A stretch of DNA of 62,500 nt from Paenibacillus cellulositrophicus (GCF_009363095.1 NZ_CP045295.1:4347501-4410000), one strand, 5' to 3'; positions 8,260 to 17,392 are shown, counted from the stretch's first letter. Notes: generated by a model from the sequence alone, not told the origin. A program made the numbers and translations.

Positions 8260-9627
8260 ATGGCCAAATCGAAAACGAAATTTTACTGTACCGAGTGCGG
8301 CTATGAAGCTGCCAAGTGGTACGGAAAGTGTCCGGGCTGCCAAGCCTGGAACTCGATGGTAGAAGAAACGGAAAGCATCATCAAGACGCAGGGGATGAAT
8401 TCCCCGCTTTTTCATAGTAAAGAAAAGCCGCTTTCGATCATAAATATAGAGAGCAGCCAGGAAGCTAGGGTGCTGACCGGGATCGGCGAGCTCAACCGCG
8501 TTCTGGGCGGCGGGATCGTTCCCGGATCGCTCATTCTCGTCGGGGGCGACCCCGGCATCGGCAAGTCGACCCTGCTCCTGCAAACGTCGCACGCTCTGAC
8601 GCAGTCCGGCCTGCGCGTGCTGTACGTGTCCGGTGAGGAATCGGTCCGTCAGACCAAGCTCCGGGCGGACCGCCTCGGCGCCCTGTCGCCGGAACTGTAC
8701 GTTCTGTGCGAGACCAATATGGATCTGATCGAAGAGGCGATCGAGAGTGTAAAGCCTCAGTTTTTGGTGATCGACTCCATCCAGACGGTCTACATTCCCG
8801 AGGTGACCAGCGCGCCGGGAAGCGTGGCGCAGGTCCGGGAATGTACGGCCCGGTTTATGCGGGTAGCCAAGGGGCTCGGCATCGCCACCGTCCTTGTGGG
8901 GCATGTTACAAAGGAAGGGGCCATCGCCGGACCGAGGCTGCTGGAGCATATGGTGGACTGTGTGCTTTATTTTGAAGGTGAGCGTCATCATACCTACCGG
9001 CTGTTAAGAGCCGTTAAGAACCGCTTTGGATCGACTAATGAGATCGGCATTTTCGAGATGAACGAGGTCGGGCTGGTCGAAGTGGGAAACCCGTCGGAGC
9101 TGTTTCTGTCCGAGCGCCCGCTCGGCGTGGCGGGATCCACGGTCGTGGCCAGCATGGAGGGCACCAGACCCGTCCTGGTCGAGCTTCAGGCCTTGATCTC
9201 TTCCACGCATTTTCCGTCACCCCGGCGCATGTGCACCGGGATCGACCATCACCGGATGGGACTGATCATTGCGGTGCTGGAGAAGCGGATGGGCATGTTC
9301 CTGCAGAATCAGGATGCGTACCTGAACGTGGCGGGGGGCGTCAAGCTGGACGAACCGGCGGTCGATCTCGCCATCGCCGTCAGCATCGCCTCCAGCTTTC
9401 GGGATATTCCGACAAAGCCGTATGACGTCATGTTCGGCGAAGTCGGGCTGACCGGCGAAGTCCGGGGCGTCTCCCGTGTGGAACAGCGCGTCCGGGAAGC
9501 GGAGAAGCTGGGGTTCAAGCGGATTATTTTACCGGAGAAAAGTTTGAAAGGATGGAGGCACCCCAAAGGTATTGAAATCATCGGAGTGAGTACCGTTGCA
9601 GATGCACTAGCGGTCGCGTTAGATTAG
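8260..9627 (+). CDS. radA: DNA repair protein RadA (Sms)
   Basis: RadA is a RecA-related hexameric DNA motor that promotes branch migration during recombinational repair and transformation. The 455-aa protein has a C4 zinc finger near the N-terminus (CTEC...CPGC, about 10-30), a RecA-like ATPase with Walker A GGDPGIGKST, the family-specific KNRFG motif, and a C-terminal Lon-protease-like domain (about 275-455) that serves as scaffold. The ATG at 8260 follows AAAGGAGAG. disA starts 7 nt after its stop, so the two are translationally close. In B. subtilis RadA modulates DisA activity, which makes the coupling meaningful. Confidence 0.97.
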   Translation: MAKSKTKFYCTECGYEAAKWYGKCPGCQAWNSMVEETESIIKTQGMNSPLFHSKEKPLSIINIESSQEARVLTGIGELNRVLGGGIVPGSLILVGGDPGIGKSTLLLQTSHALTQSGLRVLYVSGEESVRQTKLRADRLGALSPELYVLCETNMDLIEEAIESVKPQFLVIDSIQTVYIPEVTSAPGSVAQVRECTARFMRVAKGLGIATVLVGHVTKEGAIAGPRLLEHMVDCVLYFEGERHHTYRLLRAVKNRFGSTNEIGIFEMNEVGLVEVGNPSELFLSERPLGVAGSTVVASMEGTRPVLVELQALISSTHFPSPRRMCTGIDHHRMGLIIAVLEKRMGMFLQNQDAYLNVAGGVKLDEPAVDLAIAVSIASSFRDIPTKPYDVMFGEVGLTGEVRGVSRVEQRVREAEKLGFKRIILPEKSLKGWRHPKGIEIIGVSTVADALAVALD

Positions 9628-9634
9628 GGGGCAA

Positions 9635-10717
9635 ATGAAGATGAAAGAACCGAGCCAATTGGAGAAAATGAACGATTTATTGAAGCTCGTGGCACCCGGC
9701 ACGCCGTTTCGCGACGGCCTGGAAAACGTGCTGCGCGCCAAAACCGGGGGACTGCTGGTGGTCGGCTACAGTCCCGAAGTGATGGAGGTTGTGGACGGTG
9801 GCTTCTCCATCAACTGCGATTTCTCGCCCAACTACTTATATGAGCTGGCCAAGATGGACGGGGCCATCATTTTGAGTGAAGACCTGAAGCGGATTCTGTA
9901 TGCCAACACCCAGCTGATTCCGGACTCGTCCATATCTTCGATCGAAACGGGGATTCGGCACCGGACGGCCGAGCGGGTCGCCAAACAGACCGGCAAGCTG
10001 GTCGTGTCGATTTCCCAGCGCCGGAACATCATTACCTTGTACCAAGGGACGCTCCGCTACGCGTTGAAAGAGATCGGCGTCATTCTGACCAAAGCCAACC
10101 AGGCGCTTCAGACGCTGGAGAAGTACCGGGCGGTGCTGAACCAGTCGCTGACGAACCTGTCGGCTTCCGAATTCGAAGAGCTGGTCACCGTTCCCGAAGT
10201 GGTCAACGTCATTCAGCGTGTGGAGATGGTTCTGCGCATCAAGATGGAAATCAAGCGATACATCAACGAGCTGGGGAACGAAGGGCGCCTGATCAGCATG
10301 CAGATGGAAGAGCTCGTGAGCAACATGGAGGAAGAAGCCTGGCTTCTGTACAAAGACTATGCCCGTGACGACAACGATGAGAAGATCCGCGAGATGATCG
10401 CCGGACTGAAACGGGCGACCGACGACGAGCTGCTCGATATCCACTATGTCGTCCGCCTGCTGGGATATCCGTTGTCGGCTGCAACCTCAGAAGAGTCTGT
10501 AGCACCCCGTGGTTACCGCATCCTCAATAAAATTCCACGTCTGCCGAACGTCATCATTCACAACCTGGTGGAACGCTTTGAACGGCTGCCGCATATCATG
10601 ATGGCTACGATCGAAGAATTGGATGAAGTGGATGGAATTGGCGAAGTCAGAGCCCGCAATATTAAAGAGGGACTGAAACGCTTGCAGGAACAAGTATTCA
10701 TTGACAGACAAATTTAA
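9635..10717 (+). CDS. disA: Diadenylate cyclase DisA
   Basis: DisA scans DNA and makes c-di-AMP from two ATP, pausing at branched DNA to delay sporulation. The 360-aa protein has an N-terminal DAC domain with the catalytic motifs Asp75-Gly76-Ala77 and Arg108-His109-Arg110, exactly where characterised DisA has them when translation begins at ATG 9635. A helical spine follows, and the C-terminal helix-hairpin-helix DNA-binding domain (about 300-360) includes DGIGEVRARNIKEG. It is preceded by AGGGGG and lies 7 nt behind radA, so it is almost certainly co-transcribed with it. Confidence 0.97.
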   Translation: MKMKEPSQLEKMNDLLKLVAPGTPFRDGLENVLRAKTGGLLVVGYSPEVMEVVDGGFSINCDFSPNYLYELAKMDGAIILSEDLKRILYANTQLIPDSSISSIETGIRHRTAERVAKQTGKLVVSISQRRNIITLYQGTLRYALKEIGVILTKANQALQTLEKYRAVLNQSLTNLSASEFEELVTVPEVVNVIQRVEMVLRIKMEIKRYINELGNEGRLISMQMEELVSNMEEEAWLLYKDYARDDNDEKIREMIAGLKRATDDELLDIHYVVRLLGYPLSAATSEESVAPRGYRILNKIPRLPNVIIHNLVERFERLPHIMMATIEELDEVDGIGEVRARNIKEGLKRLQEQVFIDRQI

Positions 10718-10771
10718 ATGCCATACAATCAATGGATGACATGGGGGTACTACGATATTTGAGGTGAGAAA

Positions 10772-11503
10772 ATGTTTACGAAATCAATTCCGAACATGTG
10801 TACCTTGGGTAACTTGTTTCTCGGAATGGTAGGGATTATGCTGGCCCTAGACAACAAGCTGAGCTTGGCGGCCATCATGATTATCATTGCAATGCTTCTC
10901 GACGGATTGGACGGCCGGGTGGCCCGGGCGCTCAATGCACAGAGTGAGTTGGGCAAGGAACTGGACTCCCTCTCGGATGTAATTTCCTTTGGTGTTGCAC
11001 CCGCTCTTATCATGTACATTTCTTGTTTCCACGATATGCATCATGCGCTGATCTGGACGGTAACCGCCGTATTTCCCATGTGCGGGGCGCTTCGGCTTGC
11101 CCGTTTCAACGTCCAATCAGGCAGCCCGGGATACTTTATAGGTCTGCCTATACCGGCAGCGGGCGGTGTGCTTGCTACATTATCTTTGTTCCGTGATGAT
11201 ATTTCCGCCCCCTATATGATCATCGCCATGCTGCTGCTGTCATACCTGATGGTCAGCACGGTCCGGTATCCGAACTTCAAGAAAATCGGCTTTCCGAAGA
11301 AGGCGATGATGTACGCGCCGTTCGTCATCCTTGCCGGAGTTGCGGTCGCCGTCACGTTCCCGGATCAGCTCTCCAAGCTGATTTTCCTGCCGTTGGTGCT
11401 GTATGCCGCTTACGGTGTGAAGGAGAACGTGAGAAGGTTGTCGCGGAGACGCCGGCGCCATCGCGAGCAGTCCGATAAAGTGTTCAACGACCACTCCTCA
11501 TAA
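10772..11503 (+). CDS. pssA: CDP-diacylglycerol--serine O-phosphatidyltransferase
   Basis: This membrane enzyme transfers a phosphatidyl group from CDP-diacylglycerol to L-serine, the first step to phosphatidylserine and phosphatidylethanolamine. The 243-aa protein carries the CDP-alcohol phosphatidyltransferase signature D-G-x2-D-G-x2-A-R-x8-G-x3-D-x3-D at about residues 47-69 (DGLDGRVAR, then GKELDSLSD). It has about six hydrophobic segments and a basic C-terminal tail (RRLSRRRRRHRE). The ATG at 10772 follows GAGGTGAG, 54 nt after disA. A hairpin terminator follows the gene. Confidence 0.93.
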   Translation: MFTKSIPNMCTLGNLFLGMVGIMLALDNKLSLAAIMIIIAMLLDGLDGRVARALNAQSELGKELDSLSDVISFGVAPALIMYISCFHDMHHALIWTVTAVFPMCGALRLARFNVQSGSPGYFIGLPIPAAGGVLATLSLFRDDISAPYMIIAMLLLSYLMVSTVRYPNFKKIGFPKKAMMYAPFVILAGVAVAVTFPDQLSKLIFLPLVLYAAYGVKENVRRLSRRRRRHREQSDKVFNDHSS

Positions 11504-11540
11504 ACGACGTCCTGTTTAATAGAACGGGATGTAAAAATAA

Positions 11541-11588
11541 AAAGCATTTATTTCCTGCCCGGAGCAGCGAGATAAATGCTTTTTTTGA
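11541..11588. terminator. Bidirectional terminator between pssA and the convergent gene
   Basis: The arms AAAGCATTTAT (11541-11551) and ATAAATGCTTT (11573-11583) form an 11-bp stem, with T-rich sequence after it on the + strand and, through the upstream A run, on the minus strand. It can serve both converging genes. Confidence 0.9.
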
Positions 11589-11608
11589 TGTATAAAAAAT
11601 CTTGTCTT

Positions 11609-12004
11609 CTATGACATGTTAAACAGACCGAGGGTAGAGCATTTTTGCGATTCCTTCCGGACCACTTCATCCATATTGATATCGAGCAGATTGCACAGCG
11701 CCGACATATAGAACAGGTTCCGCCCCAGCTCGGTGCTGATCACCTCGCGGCAGTTCTCGCACAGCTCCCCTTGGACATGGGTCCGTACCGTTTCCTTGGC
11801 TTCCTCGAGGTTCAGTCCCGGAGCAAAGGTTTGTTTGGTGGCATGAAGTTCAATACAACCGCAATCGGTAATCGCCTTGGCGACGGACCGGTTAACGGAG
11901 GCACTGCTTTGTCCATTCTTTGACAATACATCCAGCAGACTGCGGTGACGGAGCAACAGTTCGGAAACCTGATCTTGAAAGTCTTGTAAACTTGGTGTGC
12001 CCAT
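11609..12004 (-). CDS. Small cysteine-containing protein with a MazG-like C-terminal helix pair (DUF1573-type annotation possible)
   Basis: I do not recognise a defined function for this 131-aa soluble protein. The segment from about 92 to 118 (ELGRNLFYMSALCNLLDINM and onward) resembles the helix of MazG-type nucleotide pyrophosphohydrolases, but the acidic metal-binding residues of active MazG (ExxE...ExxD) are not evident. It carries CGC and CENC cysteine motifs that might bind metal. I recall similar proteins in Paenibacillus annotated as DUF1573, which I cannot verify here. The minus-strand ATG (12002-12004) has GAGGTG upstream. The gene is monocistronic and converges on pssA. Confidence 0.75.
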   Translation of the reverse strand: MGTPSLQDFQDQVSELLLRHRSLLDVLSKNGQSSASVNRSVAKAITDCGCIELHATKQTFAPGLNLEEAKETVRTHVQGELCENCREVISTELGRNLFYMSALCNLLDINMDEVVRKESQKCSTLGLFNMS

Positions 12005-12047
12005 GTAACCTATTCACCTCTAACCTCTAGTTTTTTGAATTGAACTT

Positions 12048-12077
12048 ATTATATTCCAGTCAATTCCCCATTTTCAA
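12048..12077 (-). promoter_or_regulatory. Promoter for the minus-strand small gene
   Basis: Read on the minus strand, TTGAAA (12072-12077), an 18-nt spacer and a perfect TATAAT (12048-12053) lie 44 nt upstream of the start codon at 12004. Confidence 0.6.
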
Positions 12078-12231
12078 CCAAAAACGAGACTTCTGTAGGA
12101 TGGTACAAAAGAAAGGTTCAGCCGTCCAATAAAAATTGGAATATACAGGATTAGGTTGCTGCAAAATGGACCATACTGCTAATGAAATCTGCAACTATTA
12201 AAAATATGGATTTAAGGAGGTGAGGGAACTG

Positions 12232-13308
12232 ATGCTGAGGAAATCGATCACGGCATTTGCCGGATTATGCGGGGCATGGATCGGATACTCGCTGCATCAT
12301 GCAGCAGGCTGGTCGTTCCCTGGAATTGGAATTGATGATTCGCTGTGGGGCAGCCTGATGTTCGCTGTGGTTGGCGCAATTTTATTTATGTTGATTGGTT
12401 CCCTGTGTGCTCAAGCTGTATCGTATCGTCTGCATTCGTTTATCGCTTCGTTCTCGAACACGCCGATGAATGAACTGGCGGCCGGAGCGTCGGGTCTGAT
12501 CGGAGGACTGCTGCTGGCTCTATTAATCTACCCCAGCCTTGCCTGGATTGGACATGCCGGGGATTTGCTGGCTGTCGGCGTGACGTTTGTGTGCGGTTAT
12601 ATGGGACTCCGGATTGGCTTGGAAAAGAAAGAGGAGCTCGCTTCCCTGTGGACTTCTGGCAAATGGAGCCGGGGCGAGCTGCCGGAGGAACGCCGGATTG
12701 AGGAGCATAAAATTCTCGATACGAGCGTCATCATCGATGGCCGGATCGCGGACATCTGCAAAACCGGTTTTATCGAAGGAACGATCGTCATTCCCGAATT
12801 CGTACTGGAAGAGCTTCAGCATATCGCGGATTCCTCGGACCTCTTGAAGCGGAACCGCGGACGCAGAGGACTCGATATTTTGAACAAGATCCAGAAGGAA
12901 CTGGACGTCAGGGTGCTGATCTATGAAGGGGATTTCGAAGAAATTTCCGAAGTGGACAGCAAACTGGTGAAGCTCGCCAAAGTGCTGCAGGGCAAAGTGG
13001 TGACCAACGATTTTAACCTGAACAAGGTGTGCGAGCTGCAAGGCGTATCCGTACTGAATATTAACGATTTGGCCAACGCCGTGAAGCCGGTCGTCCTGCC
13101 GGGGGAAGAAATTATGGTGCAGGTGATCAAGGACGGCAAAGAGCATGGCCAGGGAGTGGCTTATCTCGACGACGGAACCATGATTGTGGTTGAAGGCGGA
13201 CGCGACTATATAGGCAATATGATGGAAGTGCTGGTAACGAGCGTGCTGCAGACCTCCGCGGGGCGGATGATCTTCGCCAAACCGAAACTGTTGGAAAAAG
13301 CCCAGTAA
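12232..13308 (+). CDS. Membrane-anchored PIN/TRAM domain protein (YacL family)
   Basis: The 358-aa protein starts with about four membrane segments (about 5-135). A PIN nuclease-like domain follows (about 160-285; motif ILDTSVIIDGRIADI, then acidic residues in EELQHIADSSD and TNDFNLNK), and a C-terminal TRAM RNA-binding domain ends it (about 290-355). The four conserved PIN acidic positions appear present, so metal-dependent RNase activity is plausible but not demonstrated for the family. The start is the ATG at 12232, 9 nt after AAGGAGGTG; an in-frame GTG at 12220 lies inside that ribosome binding site. It precedes ispD by 60 nt, the usual Bacillales order. Confidence 0.9.
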   Translation: MLRKSITAFAGLCGAWIGYSLHHAAGWSFPGIGIDDSLWGSLMFAVVGAILFMLIGSLCAQAVSYRLHSFIASFSNTPMNELAAGASGLIGGLLLALLIYPSLAWIGHAGDLLAVGVTFVCGYMGLRIGLEKKEELASLWTSGKWSRGELPEERRIEEHKILDTSVIIDGRIADICKTGFIEGTIVIPEFVLEELQHIADSSDLLKRNRGRRGLDILNKIQKELDVRVLIYEGDFEEISEVDSKLVKLAKVLQGKVVTNDFNLNKVCELQGVSVLNINDLANAVKPVVLPGEEIMVQVIKDGKEHGQGVAYLDDGTMIVVEGGRDYIGNMMEVLVTSVLQTSAGRMIFAKPKLLEKAQ

Positions 13309-13368
13309 ACGCGGTATGATGGGGGTATACTCTTTTTCGGTCAGTTGTTGAGGAGGCTTTGCATCGAC

Positions 13369-14073
13369 TTGGGCACAGAGAATCAGGTGGGCGTCATTGT
13401 GGTATCCGCGGGCCGCGGCTCCCGGATGGGGACGCAGGAAAGCAAGCAGTACCTTATGCTTGAAGACAAGCCCATCATTATGCATACGCTTGACATTTTT
13501 GAACAAATGCCGCTGGTGAAAGAAGTGGTCCTGGTCACCGGTGCGGACGATATTCCGCGCTGCGAGCAGTGGATCCAGGATTACGGACTTGGTAAAGTAA
13601 CCAAGGTCATCGCCGGCGGAAGCGAAAGACAACAATCCGTATACAACGGCTTGATGGAAATTGGCACAGAATGGGTAATGGTTCATGACGGGGTTCGCCC
13701 GTTCGTGGAACCTGAACACATTGAGGCATGCTACCGGAAGGCACTCCAGGAAGGAGCGGCCGTGCTGGCGGTGCCGGTGAAGGATACCATCAAGCAGGTG
13801 AACGATTCGGGGACGATTCTGGCGACCCCTGATCGCCGGAGTCTGTGGGCCATTCACACCCCACAGGCTTTTCGTCTTTCCGATTTGAAAAGGGCTCATG
13901 AACGCGCCGCAGCGGACGGCTTCGCCGGCACCGACGACTCCATGCTCGTGGAGCGGCTGGGCATTCCCGTGGCGGTTGTGGAAGGCAGCTATACGAATAT
14001 CAAAATTACGACGTCGGAAGATTTGGAGTACGCCGCATTTATGCAGAAACGCAAGGGAGAGAAAAAGGGATGA
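13369..14073 (+). CDS. ispD: 2-C-methyl-D-erythritol 4-phosphate cytidylyltransferase
   Basis: IspD joins CTP and MEP to give CDP-ME in the MEP isoprenoid pathway. The protein shows the nucleotidyltransferase loop SAGRGSRMG near the N-terminus, the IspD signature VMVHDGVRPFV, and VPVKDTIK. No ATG fits. AGGAGG at 13350-13355 suggests the TTG at 13369 (234 aa, typical size), although GTG at 13387 is an alternative and the TTG at 13345 would lie before the ribosome binding site. The start is therefore the least certain part of the call. Its stop overlaps the ispF start by 4 nt (ATGA), so the two consecutive pathway enzymes are translationally coupled. Confidence 0.94.
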   Translation: MGTENQVGVIVVSAGRGSRMGTQESKQYLMLEDKPIIMHTLDIFEQMPLVKEVVLVTGADDIPRCEQWIQDYGLGKVTKVIAGGSERQQSVYNGLMEIGTEWVMVHDGVRPFVEPEHIEACYRKALQEGAAVLAVPVKDTIKQVNDSGTILATPDRRSLWAIHTPQAFRLSDLKRAHERAAADGFAGTDDSMLVERLGIPVAVVEGSYTNIKITTSEDLEYAAFMQKRKGEKKG

Positions 14074-14558
14074 TACGTGTAGGACAAGGGTTTGACGTTC
14101 ACCAGCTGGTGGAGGGCAGGCCGTGCATCATTGGCGGAGTCACGATTCCGTACGAGAAGGGACTGCTGGGACATTCCGACGCGGACGTGCTGCTGCATGC
14201 CGTTGCAGATGCGATTTTGGGTGCGCTTGCGCTGGGGGACATCGGCAAGCATTTTCCCGATACGGATCCGGAATTCAAGGACGCGGACAGTTTGAAGCTG
14301 CTGCTGCATGTATGGGGCCTCGCCAAGGAGCGGGGGTATCGCCTGGGCAACATCGATTCGACCATTATCGCCCAGCGTCCGAAAATGGCTCCTTATATTC
14401 CGCAGATGGCTGAAGTCATCGCCAAGGCGCTGGATGCCGACGTGACGCAGGTCAACGTGAAGGCGACTACGACGGAGCAGCTCGGATTCACCGGTCGGGG
14501 AGAAGGCATTGCAGCCCAATCGGTTGTATGCTTGATCCAAGATGTGCTATCATCTTGA
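14070..14558 (+). CDS. ispF: 2-C-methyl-D-erythritol 2,4-cyclodiphosphate synthase
   Basis: IspF cyclises CDP-ME 2-phosphate to MEcPP with release of CMP. The 162-aa protein has the metal-binding residues Asp9, His11 and His43 (segments GQGFDVH and LLGHSDADVLLHA) and the C-terminal signature KATTTEQLGFTGRGEGIAA. Family members are homotrimers. It overlaps ispD by four bases, so ribosomes finishing ispD can restart here. gltX follows 76 nt later. Confidence 0.97.
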   Translation: MIRVGQGFDVHQLVEGRPCIIGGVTIPYEKGLLGHSDADVLLHAVADAILGALALGDIGKHFPDTDPEFKDADSLKLLLHVWGLAKERGYRLGNIDSTIIAQRPKMAPYIPQMAEVIAKALDADVTQVNVKATTTEQLGFTGRGEGIAAQSVVCLIQDVLSS

Positions 14559-14634
14559 AGGATTTAAGCTGGAATAGGGTAAAGTATTTCTGAACGGACT
14601 TTTATTGATCAATGATATGACGGAGGGGATCAGG

Positions 14635-16095
14635 ATGAGCAAAGTGCGCGTACGTTATGCACCGAGTCCAACCGGACATTTACATATTGGCAATGCCAGA
14701 ACGGCGCTGTTTAACTATTTGTATGCCCGTAACCAGGGCGGAGAGTTTATTATCCGAATCGAAGATACGGACGTGAAGCGGAATATCGAAGGCGGCGAAG
14801 AAAGCCAGCTGAAGTATTTGAAATGGCTTGGCATGGACTGGGACGAAAGCGTTGATGTGGGCGGGGCGTACGGCCCTTACCGCCAGACCGAACGTCTGGA
14901 CATTTACAAGAAATACTGGCAGGACCTGCTGGACCGCGGCTTGGCTTACCGCTGCTATTGCACCGAGGAAGAGCTGGAGAAGGAACGGGAAGAGCAGATC
15001 GCCCGCGGCGAGACGCCGCGCTATTCCGGCAAGCACCGTGACTTGACGCCTGAGCAGTGCCAGGCATTCGAAGCGGAAGGCCGGGTGGCCAGCATTCGCT
15101 TCCGGGTACCGGACAATAAAACGTACACGTTCAACGATATGGTCAAAGGAACGATTTCTTTCAATACCCAGGACACCGGTGACTTTGTCATTGTGAAAAA
15201 GGACGGCATTCCGACTTACAACTTCGCGGTGGTGCTCGACGACCATCTGATGGAAATTTCCCACGTCCTGCGCGGGGAAGACCATATTTCCAACACGCCG
15301 CGCCAGCTGATGATCTACGAGGCGTTCGGCTGGGAGCCGCCGCAGTTCGGTCATATGACGCTGATCGTGAATGAGAACCACAAGAAGCTCAGCAAGCGGG
15401 ATGAATCGATCATCCAGTTCATCGAGCAGTACGACCAGTTGGGTTACCTCCCGGAAGCAATGGTGAACTTTATCGCCCTGCTGGGCTGGTCTCCGGAAGG
15501 CGAAGAAGAGATTTACAGCAGAGAAGAGCTGATCAAGATCTTCAATCCGGACCGCCTGTCGAAGAGCCCGGCCGTGTTCGATCAGAACAAGCTGGCTCAC
15601 CTGAACAATACGTACATTAAGAATGCCGATATCGACCGGATTACGGAGCTGGCGATTCCGCACTTGCAGCGGGCGAGCCGCCTTCCGGCCGAACTGGATG
15701 AGGAGCAAAAGGCCTGGACGCGCAAACTGGTCGCCCTCTATCAGGAGCAGATGACAGCCGCATCGGATATTGTCGATCTGTCGGAGGTGTTCTTCCGCTC
15801 TCATCTGGAAATCGATCAGGAAGCCCTGCCAGTACTGGCTGAGGAGCAGGTACCTACCGTATTGTCCGCGCTGCTGGCGAAGATCGAAGCTTCGGAGGAG
15901 TATACCGCTTCGCATATTGCCGCGCTTATCAAAGAGGTTCAGAAGGAGACCGGCGTGAAAGGCAAGCAGCTCTTTATGCCGATCCGCGTCGCGCTAACCG
16001 GCCAGATGCATGGCCGCGATCTGAACGAGACGATCTTCCTGCTGGGCCGCGGACGCGTTATCGAGCGGTTGAAATCGCAAATTAAGGGAGCATAG
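14635..16095 (+). CDS. gltX: Glutamate--tRNA ligase
   Basis: This class I aminoacyl-tRNA synthetase charges tRNA-Glu. Bacillales without GlnRS also use it to misacylate tRNA-Gln for later amidation. The 486-aa protein has the HIGH-type motif PSPTGHLHIGNAR, the KMSKS-equivalent KKLSKRDES, and an all-helical anticodon-binding C-terminus. The start is ATG 14635 after GGAGGGG; an in-frame TTG 30 nt upstream lies before that site. It has its usual place between ispF and cysE. Confidence 0.97.
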   Translation: MSKVRVRYAPSPTGHLHIGNARTALFNYLYARNQGGEFIIRIEDTDVKRNIEGGEESQLKYLKWLGMDWDESVDVGGAYGPYRQTERLDIYKKYWQDLLDRGLAYRCYCTEEELEKEREEQIARGETPRYSGKHRDLTPEQCQAFEAEGRVASIRFRVPDNKTYTFNDMVKGTISFNTQDTGDFVIVKKDGIPTYNFAVVLDDHLMEISHVLRGEDHISNTPRQLMIYEAFGWEPPQFGHMTLIVNENHKKLSKRDESIIQFIEQYDQLGYLPEAMVNFIALLGWSPEGEEEIYSREELIKIFNPDRLSKSPAVFDQNKLAHLNNTYIKNADIDRITELAIPHLQRASRLPAELDEEQKAWTRKLVALYQEQMTAASDIVDLSEVFFRSHLEIDQEALPVLAEEQVPTVLSALLAKIEASEEYTASHIAALIKEVQKETGVKGKQLFMPIRVALTGQMHGRDLNETIFLLGRGRVIERLKSQIKGA

Positions 16096-16153
16096 GTGGA
16101 TTCTTTCTTGTAATCACAGCATATTCTAACCCATAAGCTCCCTGAAACACTTC

Positions 16154-16183
16154 TTGTCAGTAAGACGACTTATCGGCTATAAT
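16154..16183 (+). promoter_or_regulatory. Promoter of the cysE-cysS transcript
   Basis: TTGTCA (16154-16159), an 18-nt spacer and a perfect TATAAT (16178-16183). Transcription would start near 16190, just ahead of the T-box leader. Confidence 0.75.
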
Positions 16184-16189
16184 TACAAG

Positions 16190-16564
16190 CAAAATCTATT
16201 CGGCCCCGCTGTTACAGGGAGTGCCGAATGATCCAATGTGCGATCAGCGAAGATCAGGAGAAGTACATTGATCACGCCATTGACAGAGAGGGTGACCGCA
16301 AGGGAGGCGCAAGTTTTCCTTTAGGCTGGAAGTTACCTATTGGCCGGCAGTGGAAATGCACCTGTGAGCTGCATGGATGAGCGGAGGAGGATCTCCCCCG
16401 TTAGACTGTGCCGGACGTCCGCCGTTATAAGGACAGAAAGTGGGGCTTTTCGTTTGCGATGCAGTCTGCCGGAATTATCGGCGGGCACGTCAGCAGCAAG
16501 GCCCAAGCAGAGTGGGACCGCGCGTATAACGTCTCTGCAGCATGATGCTGCAGGGGCGTTTTTT
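16190..16564 (+). promoter_or_regulatory. Cysteine-specific T-box leader with terminator
   Basis: This untranslated leader senses uncharged tRNA-Cys. The conserved T-box element reads AGAGTGGGACCGCG (16509-16522). An intrinsic terminator follows (16528-16564), with stem AACG...CGTT around CTGCAGCA...TGCTGCAG and a T run. Upstream, the stem I region has the AGAGAG element (about 16284-16289) and the segment GGAAATGCACC, where TGC at 16357-16359 is the likely specifier (a Cys codon followed by A). When Cys-tRNA is uncharged, its acceptor end should stabilise the antiterminator and allow cysE-cysS expression. The exact stem I folding was not modelled. Confidence 0.88.
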
Positions 16565-16711
16565 GTTGAAAGAATCTTCGCTGAGCGTGTTGGGCTTCGA
16601 TGAACAAGCGTCGATGAAGAAACGTCGATGATCGCTTTTGTTGTCAGGACGAGAAGGGGTTGTGCCTCCACGTAACGATGGAGAACAGAAGAAGCAAAGA
16701 GGGGAACGGAT

Positions 16712-17392
16712 ATGTTCAAGCAAATGAAATCGGATATCCAAACCGTATTCGAGAATGATCCGGCGGCCAGAAGTCTGTTCGAGGTCATTTTCACCTATTC
16801 CGGACTGCATGCCATCTGGGCTCATCGGGTTGCGCATGCACTGTACAAACGCCGGTGGTTTACGCTGGCGCGCGTGATTTCCCAGGTCAGCCGTTTCATG
16901 ACGGGGATCGAGATCCATCCCGGAGCGAAGATCGGCAAGCGCCTGTTCATCGATCATGGCATGGGTGTGGTCATCGGGGAGACCTGTGAGATCGGGGACG
17001 ACGTCGTCATTTACCAGGGCGTTACCCTCGGGGGCACCGGGAAGGAAAAAGGCAAACGGCATCCGACTATCGGCAACAATGTCGTCATTGCGTCAGGCGC
17101 GAAAGTGCTGGGTTCGTTTACGGTCGGAGACCAGTGCAACATCGGAGCCAACTCGGTCGTTCTGAAGGAAGTCCCCTCGAACAGCACGGTGGTGGGCATT
17201 CCGGGAAGAATCGTGAAGCAGGACGGGCGCCGGGTGGACCGTCTCAGCCACCAGCTGCCTGACCCGATCGTCGATTCGCTGCGCAGCATGCAGCAGGAGA
17301 TCGAACAGCTTCGCGGTGAATTGGAAAGACTACAAACGGAAAACAACCAGCTGCAGCAGGAGGAAACCCCGGCTGGAGCACGTTCGAAATAA
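16712..17392 (+). CDS. cysE: Serine O-acetyltransferase
   Basis: CysE makes O-acetyl-L-serine from serine and acetyl-CoA, the committed step to cysteine. The 226-aa protein has a helical N-terminus, a left-handed beta-helix of hexapeptide repeats (about 65-165) with the active-site segment DHGMGVVIGET, and a charged, Gln-rich C-terminal helix (about 188-222) likely to form a coiled coil. It is shorter than the enterobacterial enzyme, as usual in Bacillales. The ATG at 16712 follows AGAGGGGAA. It lies directly after the T-box and 38 nt before cysS, so tRNA-Cys charging controls both. Confidence 0.96.
   Translation: MFKQMKSDIQTVFENDPAARSLFEVIFTYSGLHAIWAHRVAHALYKRRWFTLARVISQVSRFMTGIEIHPGAKIGKRLFIDHGMGVVIGETCEIGDDVVIYQGVTLGGTGKEKGKRHPTIGNNVVIASGAKVLGSFTVGDQCNIGANSVVLKEVPSNSTVVGIPGRIVKQDGRRVDRLSHQLPDPIVDSLRSMQQEIEQLRGELERLQTENNQLQQEETPAGARSK

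Noticed and set aside
16340..16603. A + strand open frame within the T-box leader
   Set aside because: It runs through the T-box element and terminator and is explained by RNA structure rather than coding.
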